Below are positions 1 to 6,279 of a stretch of 7,931 nucleotides of DNA, piece after piece. The notes under the pieces were generated by a model. The model saw only the letters and a program-made list of their open reading frames with translations. It ran no database searches and was not told where the DNA came from. The DNA comes from Myxococcota bacterium (GTDB lineage Bacteria > Myxococcota > Polyangia > GCA-2747355 > JAKLHH01): positions 1 to 7,931 of the forward strand of contig JAKLHH010000313.1 in assembly GCA_022710245.1 (NCBI GenBank). Reading direction: 5' to 3'. Every line of letters starts with the position of its first letter. Positions within the stretch are counted from its first letter, which is position 1. Position numbers and translations under genes: made by a program.

Positions 1-1400
1 CGTCCATCGATCTGCACCACCGACCAGGGCCAGCTGTTGCAGTTCAGGAAGGCCGGGCGGCGGAGCGGCGCTCTCGGCGCGGGCTCGCCCGTCCCGGGCT
101 GCGGGATCGTGTCTCCCCCGGAGCCGGGCCGCGTCGAGGGCGGCGCCAGGTGATCCGTGTCCTGGTAGGCGCCGAGCGGCTCCACGTCGCCGGGCTCGAC
201 CGGGTTCGGCGGCGGCTGCCCGAGCAGCAGCACCGCCGTGGCGCCGCCCGCCACGAGGAGGACGCCGGCGCCGACGAGCAGCGGCAGCAGCCGGCGCTTC
301 TTGCGCCGGGGCGAGGCCCCCGCGCTGGGGATCGCCACCGTGCCGAGCTCGAGCAGCTCCGCGGTGCTCGCCTTGTCGGCGTCCACCTTGACGCCCGCGC
401 GGGCGAGCTGGAAGAGGAGGCGGTCGCGCGCCGGGTCGCCGTCGCCCTCCGCCTGCGAGATCTCCCAGGCGAAGAGCTCCTTCATGATCCCACCGACGTG
501 GTCGGCGGTGAAGTCGGGCCAGCGCGAGTGCAGCACCTGCGTCAGCGCCACCTGCAGATCGCCCGCCTTGGCGAAGCGGGCGGCGGGGTCACGCGCGAGG
601 GCCTTCATCACCGCCGCGTCGATCGCCCCGTCGACCTCGGGGTTCTGCTTGGAGGGCGGCTCCACCTCGAGCTCGCGCACGCGGCGGAGCATCTCGCCCT
701 CGCTGTCGGCCTGGAAGACGCGGATCCCGGTCAGCATCTCGTAGAGGACGGCGCCGAGCGAGAAGAGATCGGACGACGGCGTGCCGGGGTGGCCGTCGGC
801 CTGCTCCGGCGAGAGGTAGCAGGCCTTGCCGCGCACCACGCTGTCCTCGCCCCCCGGCACCTTGGTCGCCGCGAGGGCGATGCCGAAGTCGGTCAGCTTC
901 ACCTCACCGTTATAAGAGATGAGGATGTTGTGCGGCGTCACGTCGCGGTGGACCACCGCGTGGCGCTGGCCGTTGGCGTCCACGAAGCTGTGCGCGTACT
1001 GCAGCCCCTTGCAGACCTCTGCCGCGATGTGGAGCGCCGCCGGCACGTCGAGGCGGCCGCTCGTCTCGCGCACCCGCCGCAGCACCTCGTGCAGGTTGCG
1101 CCCGGCGATGTACTCCATCGCCAGGTAGTAGATCCCGTCCTCCTCGCCGAAGTCGAAGACCTGCGTGATGTTGCCGTGGGTCAGCGGCAGGACGATCCGC
1201 GCCTCCTTGACGAAGAGCGAGAGGAAGTCCTGGTTGCGGGAGAGGTGCGGCAGGATGCGCTTGATGCAGACGAGCTTCTCGGTCCCGGCCGCGGCAGCCA
1301 GCTTCGCCTTGAACACCTCGGCCATCCCACCCTTCGCGAGCGGCTCCAGCAGCTGGTAGCGTCCGAAGACAGTAGGTTGCGCTGTAGGTTGAGCTGTCAC
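1..1400 (-). CDS. Membrane-anchored Ser/Thr protein kinase with C-terminal PEGA-like segment (3' end cut by window)
   Basis: Reading the minus strand from a GTG at 1400 gives an open frame to the left edge (466 residues). The kinase domain spans about residues 15-285: glycine loop LAKGGMAEV (21-29), ATP lysine K47 in the CIKR strand, likely helix-C glutamate E66, catalytic HRDVTPHN from H151 with base D153, metal-binding DFG at D171, and SPEQ near 197. A basic RRKKRR stretch precedes a single hydrophobic segment (about 371-392). A Pro-rich linker follows, and the visible end, LNCNSWPWSVVQIDG, is how PEGA domains usually begin. Known family behaviour: Hanks-type phosphorylation of Ser/Thr, with the catalytic domain cytoplasmic and the C-terminus outside the inner membrane. 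The GTG start has AAGGAAGGG 11 nt upstream and an in-frame TAA further up (1452-1454). The first in-frame ATG is residue 26, inside the glycine loop, so it is too late. The first loop glycine is alanine and the HRDxK lysine is threonine; both are common in myxobacterial kinases. It is divergent from the lipoprotein operon. The target is unknown. Confidence 0.93.
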   Translation of the reverse strand, partial: MTAQPTAQPTVFGRYQLLEPLAKGGMAEVFKAKLAAAAGTEKLVCIKRILPHLSRNQDFLSLFVKEARIVLPLTHGNITQVFDFGEEDGIYYLAMEYIAGRNLHEVLRRVRETSGRLDVPAALHIAAEVCKGLQYAHSFVDANGQRHAVVHRDVTPHNILISYNGEVKLTDFGIALAATKVPGGEDSVVRGKACYLSPEQADGHPGTPSSDLFSLGAVLYEMLTGIRVFQADSEGEMLRRVRELEVEPPSKQNPEVDGAIDAAVMKALARDPAARFAKAGDLQVALTQVLHSRWPDFTADHVGGIMKELFAWEISQAEGDGDPARDRLLFQLARAGVKVDADKASTAELLELGTVAIPSAGASPRRKKRRLLPLLVGAGVLLVAGGATAVLLLGQPPPNPVEPGDVEPLGAYQDTDHLAPPSTRPGSGGDTIPQPGTGEPAPRAPLRRPAFLNCNSWPWSVVQIDG

Positions 1401-1411
1401 GATCGGCGGAA

Positions 1412-1420
1412 CCCTTCCTT
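1412..1420 (-). promoter_or_regulatory. Ribosome binding site of the minus-strand kinase
   Basis: On the minus strand AAGGAAGGG lies 11 nt before the GTG at 1400. It is purine-rich and close to the Shine-Dalgarno consensus, and it supports the GTG start over the internal ATG, which would remove part of the glycine loop. Confidence 0.5.
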
Positions 1421-1447
1421 GGATCAGCTGCCCCGAGGGTCCGGAGG

Positions 1448-1468
1448 GCGGTTACCGCTACACAGCGG
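1448..1468. repeat. Overlapping inverted repeats in the divergent promoter region
   Basis: Two dyads share an arm. GCGGT-T-ACCGC is a perfect palindrome around one base (1448-1458). CCGCT-ACAC-AGCGG is a 5-bp inverted repeat with a 4-nt spacer (1455-1468). Both lie between the divergently transcribed kinase and lipoprotein operon, and the second overlaps the candidate -35 element of the operon. The arrangement fits an operator for a dimeric regulator or alternative hairpins. No regulator can be named from the sequence. Confidence 0.4.
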
Positions 1469-1487
1469 ACCGGACCTGCGAGATAAT
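1459..1487 (+). promoter_or_regulatory. Candidate sigma70-type promoter of the lipoprotein operon
   Basis: TACACA (1459-1464; 4 of 6 to TTGACA) is separated by 17 bp from GATAAT (1482-1487; 5 of 6 to TATAAT). This predicts a start of transcription near 1494 and a leader of about 28 nt before the ATG at 1522. It is an AT-richer patch in an otherwise very GC-rich region. Found by eye only. Confidence 0.35.
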
Positions 1488-1521
1488 CAGGGGCAAGACA
1501 ACCAACAGAATATTAGAGACC

Positions 1522-3921
1522 ATGAACCATCGCAAGCCCGTCCTCTGGCTCGCACGCAGCAGCCTGCTCCTGCTGGTCGCCGCAGCCTGCACCGATGCGG
1601 GGCTCTATCAGTGGAAGAAGGACCCCTACCAGGCCAACAAGTTGACGGTCAGCGGGACGGTCTGCACCGACGATCCGCTGCAGCGCAACTTCCCGGTCAA
1701 GCTCCTCTTCATCATCGACACCTCGAACGCGCTGGCCAGCGACGCGAACGATCCCTTCGGCCAGCGCGGCAAGGCCGTCGAGGACATCATCGGGGTCTGG
1801 GGCAAGTCGCCGAACTACCACTTCGGGATGATCGCCTACAGCGCCAAGGCGAGGAACCTGATCGAGACGGGGTTCACGCGCGACTCCACCGCGCTCGCCG
1901 CCGCGGTGGCGCTGCTCAAGGGCTCGGGCGGCATCGCCACGCCCGGCGGCTGCGCTGCCGGCCGCTGCCGCGACACGCGCGCGGCGCTGAGCCTCGCCTC
2001 CAGCGTCATCACCGGCGACATCCTCTCCGGCGACCCCGGCGAGGTCGCGCGCACGACCTACGTGCTGGTGATGTTCTCTGGCGGCCCGCCGGTGCCTCCC
2101 ATCGGCCGCTGCAACTGCCGCGACAAGGACACCGAGAAGAAGCTGTGGACCAACTGCCCCTGGGTCGACTGCGATAACTGCAAGGTCACCTGCGACTCGC
2201 AGAGCCACTGCGACACCAGCACCGGCGTCGACTGCCTGCCGGACTGCGACCCGCCCTGCGGCGGCGACGAGTACTGCGACAGCGACCACCTCTGCAAGCA
2301 GGGCGAGCCGAGCGGCAAGCCCACCGTGCCGCCGATCGGGACGACGCCGGTCAGCGTGCCCGACACCTTCACCCAGCACATCTCCCCGGTGGCGAACCCG
2401 CCCTGCCCCGGCCTGAGCAGCTCTCCCTGCGTCTACGACGCCGCGACGGGCAGCGGCAACACCGACTCCTGCGAGGAGTCGCTGCTGACCGGGGTGGTGC
2501 GCGAGATGAAGGAGTTCGCGAAGAAGAACGGCGCCGCGCAGCTCCAGCTGCACACCACCTACCTCCCCGACAAGGAGGTGCGGAACTCCACCGACGTCTG
2601 GTTCCCGCCCTGCAGCGCGGCCGCCGACGAGGCGCGCGCGGTGCGCCTCTACAGCGAGATGGCCTACGCCGGCGACGGCAACTTCGTGAAGTTCCCGACC
2701 GCCTCGACGATCAACTTCACCGACCTCGACCTCCACACCTCCCGCGAGCCGCTGGTGATCAAGGAGCTCGTGGTGACCAACGTCAACGTCCTCGCGGACG
2801 CCAGCGGCACCCACGTCGACACCGACGCGGACGGCCTGACGGACGAGCGCGAGAAGGCCCTCGGCACCTGCGCCTCGGACGAGGACACCGACGGCGACGG
2901 GCTCAGCGACGCGGTGGAGATCCGGCTCGCCTACGACCCGCTGAAGAAGGACGACCCGATCGAGTGCGTCGACCTGAAGAGCTCCACCGAGAACGCGCCC
3001 GACCCCTGCTCGCCGAAGGAGGCGCCGGTGGACAAGTCCTGGCGCCACTTCGACGATCACGACCATGACGGGCTCAACGCCTGCGAGGAGCGGCTGCTCG
3101 GCACCTCCGACAGCCTGATGGACACCGACGCCGACGGCCTCCCCGACAAGGTCGAGTTCGTCGCCGGGACCAACTTCCTCGCCGTCGATCACCTGCTCGA
3201 CTCGGACTTCGACGGGGTGGTCAACCGCGACGAGATCCGCGGGCACACCGACCCGCGCTCGAACGACTCGCAGGCGCAGCTCGACCTCGCCTACCGCTAC
3301 GAGGAGGTCGACGAGGGGATCAAGCCGGTGCTCAGCTTCACGCAGCCGTTCAACATCAGCGGCGTGTCCCTCAAGAACGTGTCGGCCAGCTCCGGCACCG
3401 GGCTCGGCTACCTCAGGTTCATCGCCGGCCCGCCGCCGACTCTGGCCTGGAAGGATCCCGAGGACGTCACCGCGGGCGGCGACTTCGGGGCGCCGGTGGA
3501 CATCAGCAAGCCGAACAAGGACGGCTACAAGCTCACCTCCTGCCGCAAGCAGGTGGGCGGCGGCTGCTCGCCGGACAGCTCCGAGCGCTACGCCACCGTC
3601 CTCGTCGAGGGCGTCAGCGCCTACCCGCCGAATGACAAGGTCGACACCATCGTGATCAGCTCCGCGAACCGCAACTGCCTGCGCTTCCGCGTGCGCAACG
3701 TGACGCTGATGGAAACGGGCTACGACCGCCAGCTGAAGACCACGGGCAACAACCTGGTGAAGGTCTACTTCTCCGAGGCCCCGCGCAACGCGAAGGACGG
3801 CTACGGCATCTTCCGCCTCCGCGACATCAAGCTGAACTACCACAAGGGCCCGCCGGAGACGCGCACGCCGCGCGACGCGGAGATCACCATCGCCGACGAC
3901 GACTTCACGATCGTCGAATAA
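1522..3921 (+). CDS. Large exported lipoprotein: split VWA-like domain, Cys-rich insert, five calcium-type repeats
   Basis: 799 residues. The N-terminus has basic residues, a hydrophobic core and VAAAC, giving a lipidated C23; T and D follow, so inner-membrane retention by D at +2 is not predicted. VWA-like features: strand VKLLFIID ending at D66 (DTSNA), T152 in DTRAAL, strand YVLVMFSGG (180-188), then a helix EMKEFAKKNG and a strand LQLHTTYL, with the domain ending near 405. Between the halves lies a roughly 125-residue insert holding 12 cysteines in residues 197-258, probably disulfide-bonded outside the cytoplasm. Five DxDxDG repeats start at D433, D455, D512, D534 and D560; they resemble bacterial thrombospondin type 3 repeats and are expected to bind calcium. 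Residues from about 590 on form a domain I do not recognise, ending in an acidic tail. The metal site looks incomplete: A70 replaces the second Ser of DxSxS, and S186 sits where Asp is usual. Ribosome site is weak (AGAG before the ATG). First gene of a two-gene operon. Surface adhesion or protein binding is inferred only. Confidence 0.93.
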   Translation: MNHRKPVLWLARSSLLLLVAAACTDAGLYQWKKDPYQANKLTVSGTVCTDDPLQRNFPVKLLFIIDTSNALASDANDPFGQRGKAVEDIIGVWGKSPNYHFGMIAYSAKARNLIETGFTRDSTALAAAVALLKGSGGIATPGGCAAGRCRDTRAALSLASSVITGDILSGDPGEVARTTYVLVMFSGGPPVPPIGRCNCRDKDTEKKLWTNCPWVDCDNCKVTCDSQSHCDTSTGVDCLPDCDPPCGGDEYCDSDHLCKQGEPSGKPTVPPIGTTPVSVPDTFTQHISPVANPPCPGLSSSPCVYDAATGSGNTDSCEESLLTGVVREMKEFAKKNGAAQLQLHTTYLPDKEVRNSTDVWFPPCSAAADEARAVRLYSEMAYAGDGNFVKFPTASTINFTDLDLHTSREPLVIKELVVTNVNVLADASGTHVDTDADGLTDEREKALGTCASDEDTDGDGLSDAVEIRLAYDPLKKDDPIECVDLKSSTENAPDPCSPKEAPVDKSWRHFDDHDHDGLNACEERLLGTSDSLMDTDADGLPDKVEFVAGTNFLAVDHLLDSDFDGVVNRDEIRGHTDPRSNDSQAQLDLAYRYEEVDEGIKPVLSFTQPFNISGVSLKNVSASSGTGLGYLRFIAGPPPTLAWKDPEDVTAGGDFGAPVDISKPNKDGYKLTSCRKQVGGGCSPDSSERYATVLVEGVSAYPPNDKVDTIVISSANRNCLRFRVRNVTLMETGYDRQLKTTGNNLVKVYFSEAPRNAKDGYGIFRLRDIKLNYHKGPPETRTPRDAEITIADDDFTIVE

Positions 3922-3925
3922 GTCC

Positions 3926-3931
3926 GAGGAG
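3926..3931 (+). promoter_or_regulatory. Ribosome binding site of the second lipoprotein gene
   Basis: GAGGAG lies 5 nt before the ATG at 3937 and within the 15-nt gap after the TAA of the upstream gene. It fixes the start and supports translation from a shared operon transcript. Confidence 0.7.
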
Positions 3932-3936
3932 ACCCA

Positions 3937-4833
3937 ATGATCCTATCGAACACCTGGCGCGGCGCCCTGCTCGCGCTGACCGCCCTCTCCGCCTGCACCG
4001 ACCCCGGCGTCCCCGAGCAGTGCGGCGACTTCGAGTCGCCCACCGTCACTGGCTACCCGGACGCCTCGCTCTACCGCGCGCGGGTGACCGTGGAGACCGC
4101 GGTCACCGTCGACGCGACGGGCAAGGCCACCACCGCCAGCTCCATCGCCGCCAGCTTCACCGACGTCAGCAAGGTGATGCAGGACTCGCGCACGCCCTCG
4201 GCGATCGCCAGCCCGGGCTGCTACGGCCTCACCGGATCGCCGACCAAGGTCTGCCGGCCGGGCGTGCCGGAGCCGTGCGTGGTCGAGTACCTGGACGTCG
4301 AGAGCGTGGTCATCGAGGGGCTCGACGGCGGGCCCTACACCCTCACCAGGGACTCGAAGGGGATCTACTCGAAGGAGCTCGGCGACAAGGCGATCCTCGG
4401 CGGAGGGACGATCTCCCTGAAGGTCACTGGCAAGACCCAGGCGGGCTGGTTCCCCACCTTCGAGAACTCCATCCCGTCGCTCGAGGCGCTGGCGATCAGC
4501 GCGCCGGTGGCGGGCTCGACGACGCCGCTCGGCGCCGGGGACCTGAAGGTGCGCTGGAACCGGAGCACCGCCGCCCACCCGGCGGACTACGTGGTCCTCA
4601 ACGCGACGGTCACCGGAGGCACCACGACGACGACGGACAAGATCCAGTGCATCCTCGCTGACGACGGCTGCCAGACGATCACCGGGACCGATCTCGACCT
4701 CTTCGACATGAAGGTCGGCAAGACGGTGAAGCTCTCCGCCAGCCGCGAGAACGCCCGCATGAAGACGCTGGACGGCGGGTACTCGCTGGACCTCCGCGTC
4801 TCCTCGCGGGTGGAGATGACGGTCACCCGCTGA
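3937..4833 (+). CDS. Small beta-rich lipoprotein, second gene of the operon
   Basis: 298 residues, function not recognised. The first 19 residues form a lipoprotein signal peptide with a good lipobox, LSAC, giving lipidated C20. The mature protein begins CTDPG, very like the CTDAG of the upstream lipoprotein. Residues about 35-175 alternate polar and hydrophobic positions as in a beta-sandwich and carry several cysteines (GCYGLTG, KVCRPG, EPCVVEY). Residues about 180-298 look like an Ig or fibronectin-type fold: ALAISAPVAG, then DLKVRWNRS, VVLNATV, a cysteine pair in CILADDGC, and a final run of strands ending VEMTVTR. Myxobacterial lipoproteins often carry similar domains of unknown role. 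Only 15 bp separate it from the preceding stop, with a strong GAGGAG site, so the two are almost certainly co-transcribed and may form an envelope complex (inference). No catalytic motif was seen. Confidence 0.9.
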   Translation: MILSNTWRGALLALTALSACTDPGVPEQCGDFESPTVTGYPDASLYRARVTVETAVTVDATGKATTASSIAASFTDVSKVMQDSRTPSAIASPGCYGLTGSPTKVCRPGVPEPCVVEYLDVESVVIEGLDGGPYTLTRDSKGIYSKELGDKAILGGGTISLKVTGKTQAGWFPTFENSIPSLEALAISAPVAGSTTPLGAGDLKVRWNRSTAAHPADYVVLNATVTGGTTTTTDKIQCILADDGCQTITGTDLDLFDMKVGKTVKLSASRENARMKTLDGGYSLDLRVSSRVEMTVTR

Positions 4834-4857
4834 GCTGGCATGTCTCCCCTCGGTTAC

Positions 4858-4879
4858 GCCGCCGGACCCGGTCCGCGGC
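4858..4879 (+). terminator. Possible hairpin terminator after the lipoprotein operon
   Basis: GCCGC-c-GGAC pairs with GTCCGCGGC: nine base pairs with one bulged base and a 3-nt loop, 25 nt after the TGA at 4833. There is no following T-run, so it may be a weak intrinsic terminator or only a GC-rich structure. Confidence 0.35.
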
Positions 4880-5011
4880 GCCTCATTCTGAGCGCTTGGG
4901 CCGGTCAACCTTGTCGCATCCCCCGGCAAGCTGTGTGACCATCGGGCCAGTTGTCCCCATCGGTCCGGCAGCCATCACCCGCCAAGTGACCGGAAGAACA
5001 AGGACCACGCC

Positions 5012-5027
5012 TGGTCTGCTGCTTGCT
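5012..5027 (+). promoter_or_regulatory. Candidate sigma54 (-24/-12) promoter before the FHA regulator gene
   Basis: TGGTCTGCTGCTTGCT has the required GG-N10-GC spacing, a full TTGCT -12 box and the TGG and G of the -24 box (9 of 12 informative positions against TGGCACG-N4-TTGCW). Transcription would begin near 5037-5039, leaving under 10 nt before the ATG at 5045, which is very short. Either translation is nearly leaderless or the match is chance. Confidence 0.35.
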
Positions 5028-5044
5028 ACTGGGAATAGTTGCGC

Positions 5045-6139
5045 ATGAGCAACACCACCACAGCGTACCTGGTACGGGTCCATCCCCACTCGAGCCGCAG
5101 CGTTCATCCTCTCTCGGGCGAGGTGAGCATCGGCCGCTCACCTCCTTGCGAGATCCTGATCGTCAACGACCTGGTCTCGAGGCGGCATGCCGTGGTCGAG
5201 GAGACCGCGGCTGGCTGGCTGATCCGCGACCTGAACAGCTCGAACGGTCTCTTCGTCAACGGGATCCGCGTCGAGGAGCAGCTGCTCGCGCCGGGGGATC
5301 TGATCCGCATCGGCACCTCGCTGCTCCGCTTCTGCTGCCCGCTCGAGCCCGTGGACCTGGAGACGCCCCGCGAGGGGGAGCTCCTGGTGGGGCGACGGCT
5401 GGCCTCGCTGCGCGAGCAGCTGCGCGAGCTGGCCACCAGCCCCGCCCCGGTGCTCCTGGTCGGACCAGCGGGGAGCGGCAAGTCGATGGCCGCTGCCTAC
5501 CTCCACCAGGCGGCGGAGACCGCGGTGTCCCGACCTCTGGTCCGCGTGGACTGCGCCGCGGTGACCCCCAAGCAGCTCAAGGCCCTGGCTGCTGCCGCCG
5601 CGGGAGGCACCCTCTTCCTGCGCTGGGCGGGTGCGCTGTCGGCGCGCTGCCAGCGGGCGCTGGCGCGGGAGCTGAGCGGCATTCAGCGGCTGGTGCTCTC
5701 GACCTGCGAGCCCCTCCCGCCGCTGCTGCCCGCGCTCGGGGCGCGGCTCACCGGGCTGGTCACGCTGCGGGTGCCCGCCCTCGAGGAGCACGCCGAGGAC
5801 ATCCCGGAGCTGGTGGACCGCTTCGCGCAGAACTGCGGGCTGCGACGGCGCGTGCGCGCCGAGGAGCTCGAGCAGCTCTGCCGCAGGTCGTGGCCCGAGA
5901 ACGTCCGCCAGCTGGAGCAGACCGTGGTCCAGCTCGATCGCCGCGACGAGGTGTCGTCGAGCATGCTCGCGGTGCGCTCCTCGGCCGACCTGCAGACCGA
6001 GCTCGCCCGCGCGCTGCGCCTCCACCGCGGGGACGTGGACGCTGCCGCGGAGACGCTGGGCATCAGCCGCAGCCAGCTCTACCGGCGCGCCGAACGCCTC
6101 GGAGTGCGGGTGGCGGAGTTCCGCTGGCACGATCGCTGA
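5045..6139 (+). CDS. FHA-domain regulator with a decayed sigma54-activator AAA+ core and Fis-type HTH
   Basis: 364 residues in three parts. Residues about 1-98 are an FHA domain, which binds phosphothreonine peptides: GR (30-31), SRRH (45-48), NG at 67-68 and 72-73 are all present. Residues about 115-310 resemble the AAA+ domain of sigma54 activators: Walker A GPAGSGKS with K146, a remnant of Walker B GGTLFL (187-192) and WPENVRQLE (283-291). Residues about 327-354 are a Fis-like helix-turn-helix (GDVDAAAETLGISRSQLYRR) for DNA binding. The AAA+ part is abnormal: the LFG...GAFTGA segment that touches sigma54 is missing, with only 14 residues between DCAA and GGTLFL; the Walker B acidic pair is R193-W194; and the usual LRxR near the arginine region is LEEH. 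ATP hydrolysis and sigma54 remodelling are therefore unlikely, and a phospho-dependent DNA-binding role is inferred. Start: ATG at 5045 has GGGAA 9 nt upstream; a TTG at 5039 would add two residues but fits worse. A kinase gene follows on the same strand. Confidence 0.9.
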   Translation: MSNTTTAYLVRVHPHSSRSVHPLSGEVSIGRSPPCEILIVNDLVSRRHAVVEETAAGWLIRDLNSSNGLFVNGIRVEEQLLAPGDLIRIGTSLLRFCCPLEPVDLETPREGELLVGRRLASLREQLRELATSPAPVLLVGPAGSGKSMAAAYLHQAAETAVSRPLVRVDCAAVTPKQLKALAAAAAGGTLFLRWAGALSARCQRALARELSGIQRLVLSTCEPLPPLLPALGARLTGLVTLRVPALEEHAEDIPELVDRFAQNCGLRRRVRAEELEQLCRRSWPENVRQLEQTVVQLDRRDEVSSSMLAVRSSADLQTELARALRLHRGDVDAAAETLGISRSQLYRRAERLGVRVAEFRWHDR

Positions 6140-6162
6140 CCTGCTCCTCTGCGGATCGGGCT

Positions 6163-6252
6163 CCGCCGCGTCGTGGCTCCCCGCCGCGTCCTCCCGCCGC
6201 GTCCTCCCTGCGATCTGGCTCTCGCTCGTGTGATCTGGTTCTCCGCTTCGTG
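6163..6252 (+). repeat. Short direct repeats upstream of the kinase-STAND gene
   Basis: CCGCCGCGTC occurs three times (6163, 6181, 6194). The last two belong to an exact 13-bp tandem duplication, CGCCGCGTCCTCC (6182-6207). An imperfect pair follows: TGCGATCTGGCTCTCGCT (from 6209) and TGTGATCTGGTTCTCCGCTT (from 6229), each running into CGTG. The 140-bp gap 6140-6279 holds no gene that I can support, so these repeats may be regulator sites or replication-slippage products. Confidence 0.55.
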
Positions 6253-6279
6253 TGCTAGAGTCTCGTCTCGGCATTCGTG

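Noticed and set aside
150..2177. A 675-codon plus-strand open frame running across the kinase and the start of the lipoprotein
   Set aside because: It is Arg/His/Leu-rich low-complexity translation opposite a kinase with every catalytic motif, and it also crosses the lipoprotein gene in another frame.
1513..3843. A 776-codon open frame on the minus strand opposite the large lipoprotein gene
   Set aside because: Its translation is dominated by Val, Ala, Arg, Gly and Leu with no domain, which is typical of the antisense of GC-rich genes. The plus frame has a signal peptide, VWA-like strands and DxDxDG repeats.
3943..4929. Minus-strand open frame opposite the second lipoprotein
   Set aside because: Arg/Gly/Ala-rich with no recognisable domain, and it covers a plus-strand gene with a clear lipobox and ribosome site.
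4939..4963. CCATCGG repeated 18 bp apart in the intergenic region, and CCGGTCA/TGACCGG inverted about 80 bp apart (4901, 4987)
   Set aside because: Seven-base matches are too short to separate from chance in GC-rich sequence without comparison to relatives.
5039..5044. TTG at 5039 as the start of the FHA regulator
   Set aside because: It adds only two residues, and GGGAA at 5031-5035 is better spaced for the ATG at 5045.
6125..6131. TGGCACG, an exact sigma54 -24 box
   Set aside because: The paired -12 position reads GA instead of GC and the following bases are CTGAC; it also lies inside the end of the FHA regulator coding sequence.
6151..6166. GCGGA/TCCGC hairpin just after the FHA regulator stop
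   Set aside because: Only five base pairs with a 6-nt loop and no T-run, which is expected by chance in such GC-rich DNA.
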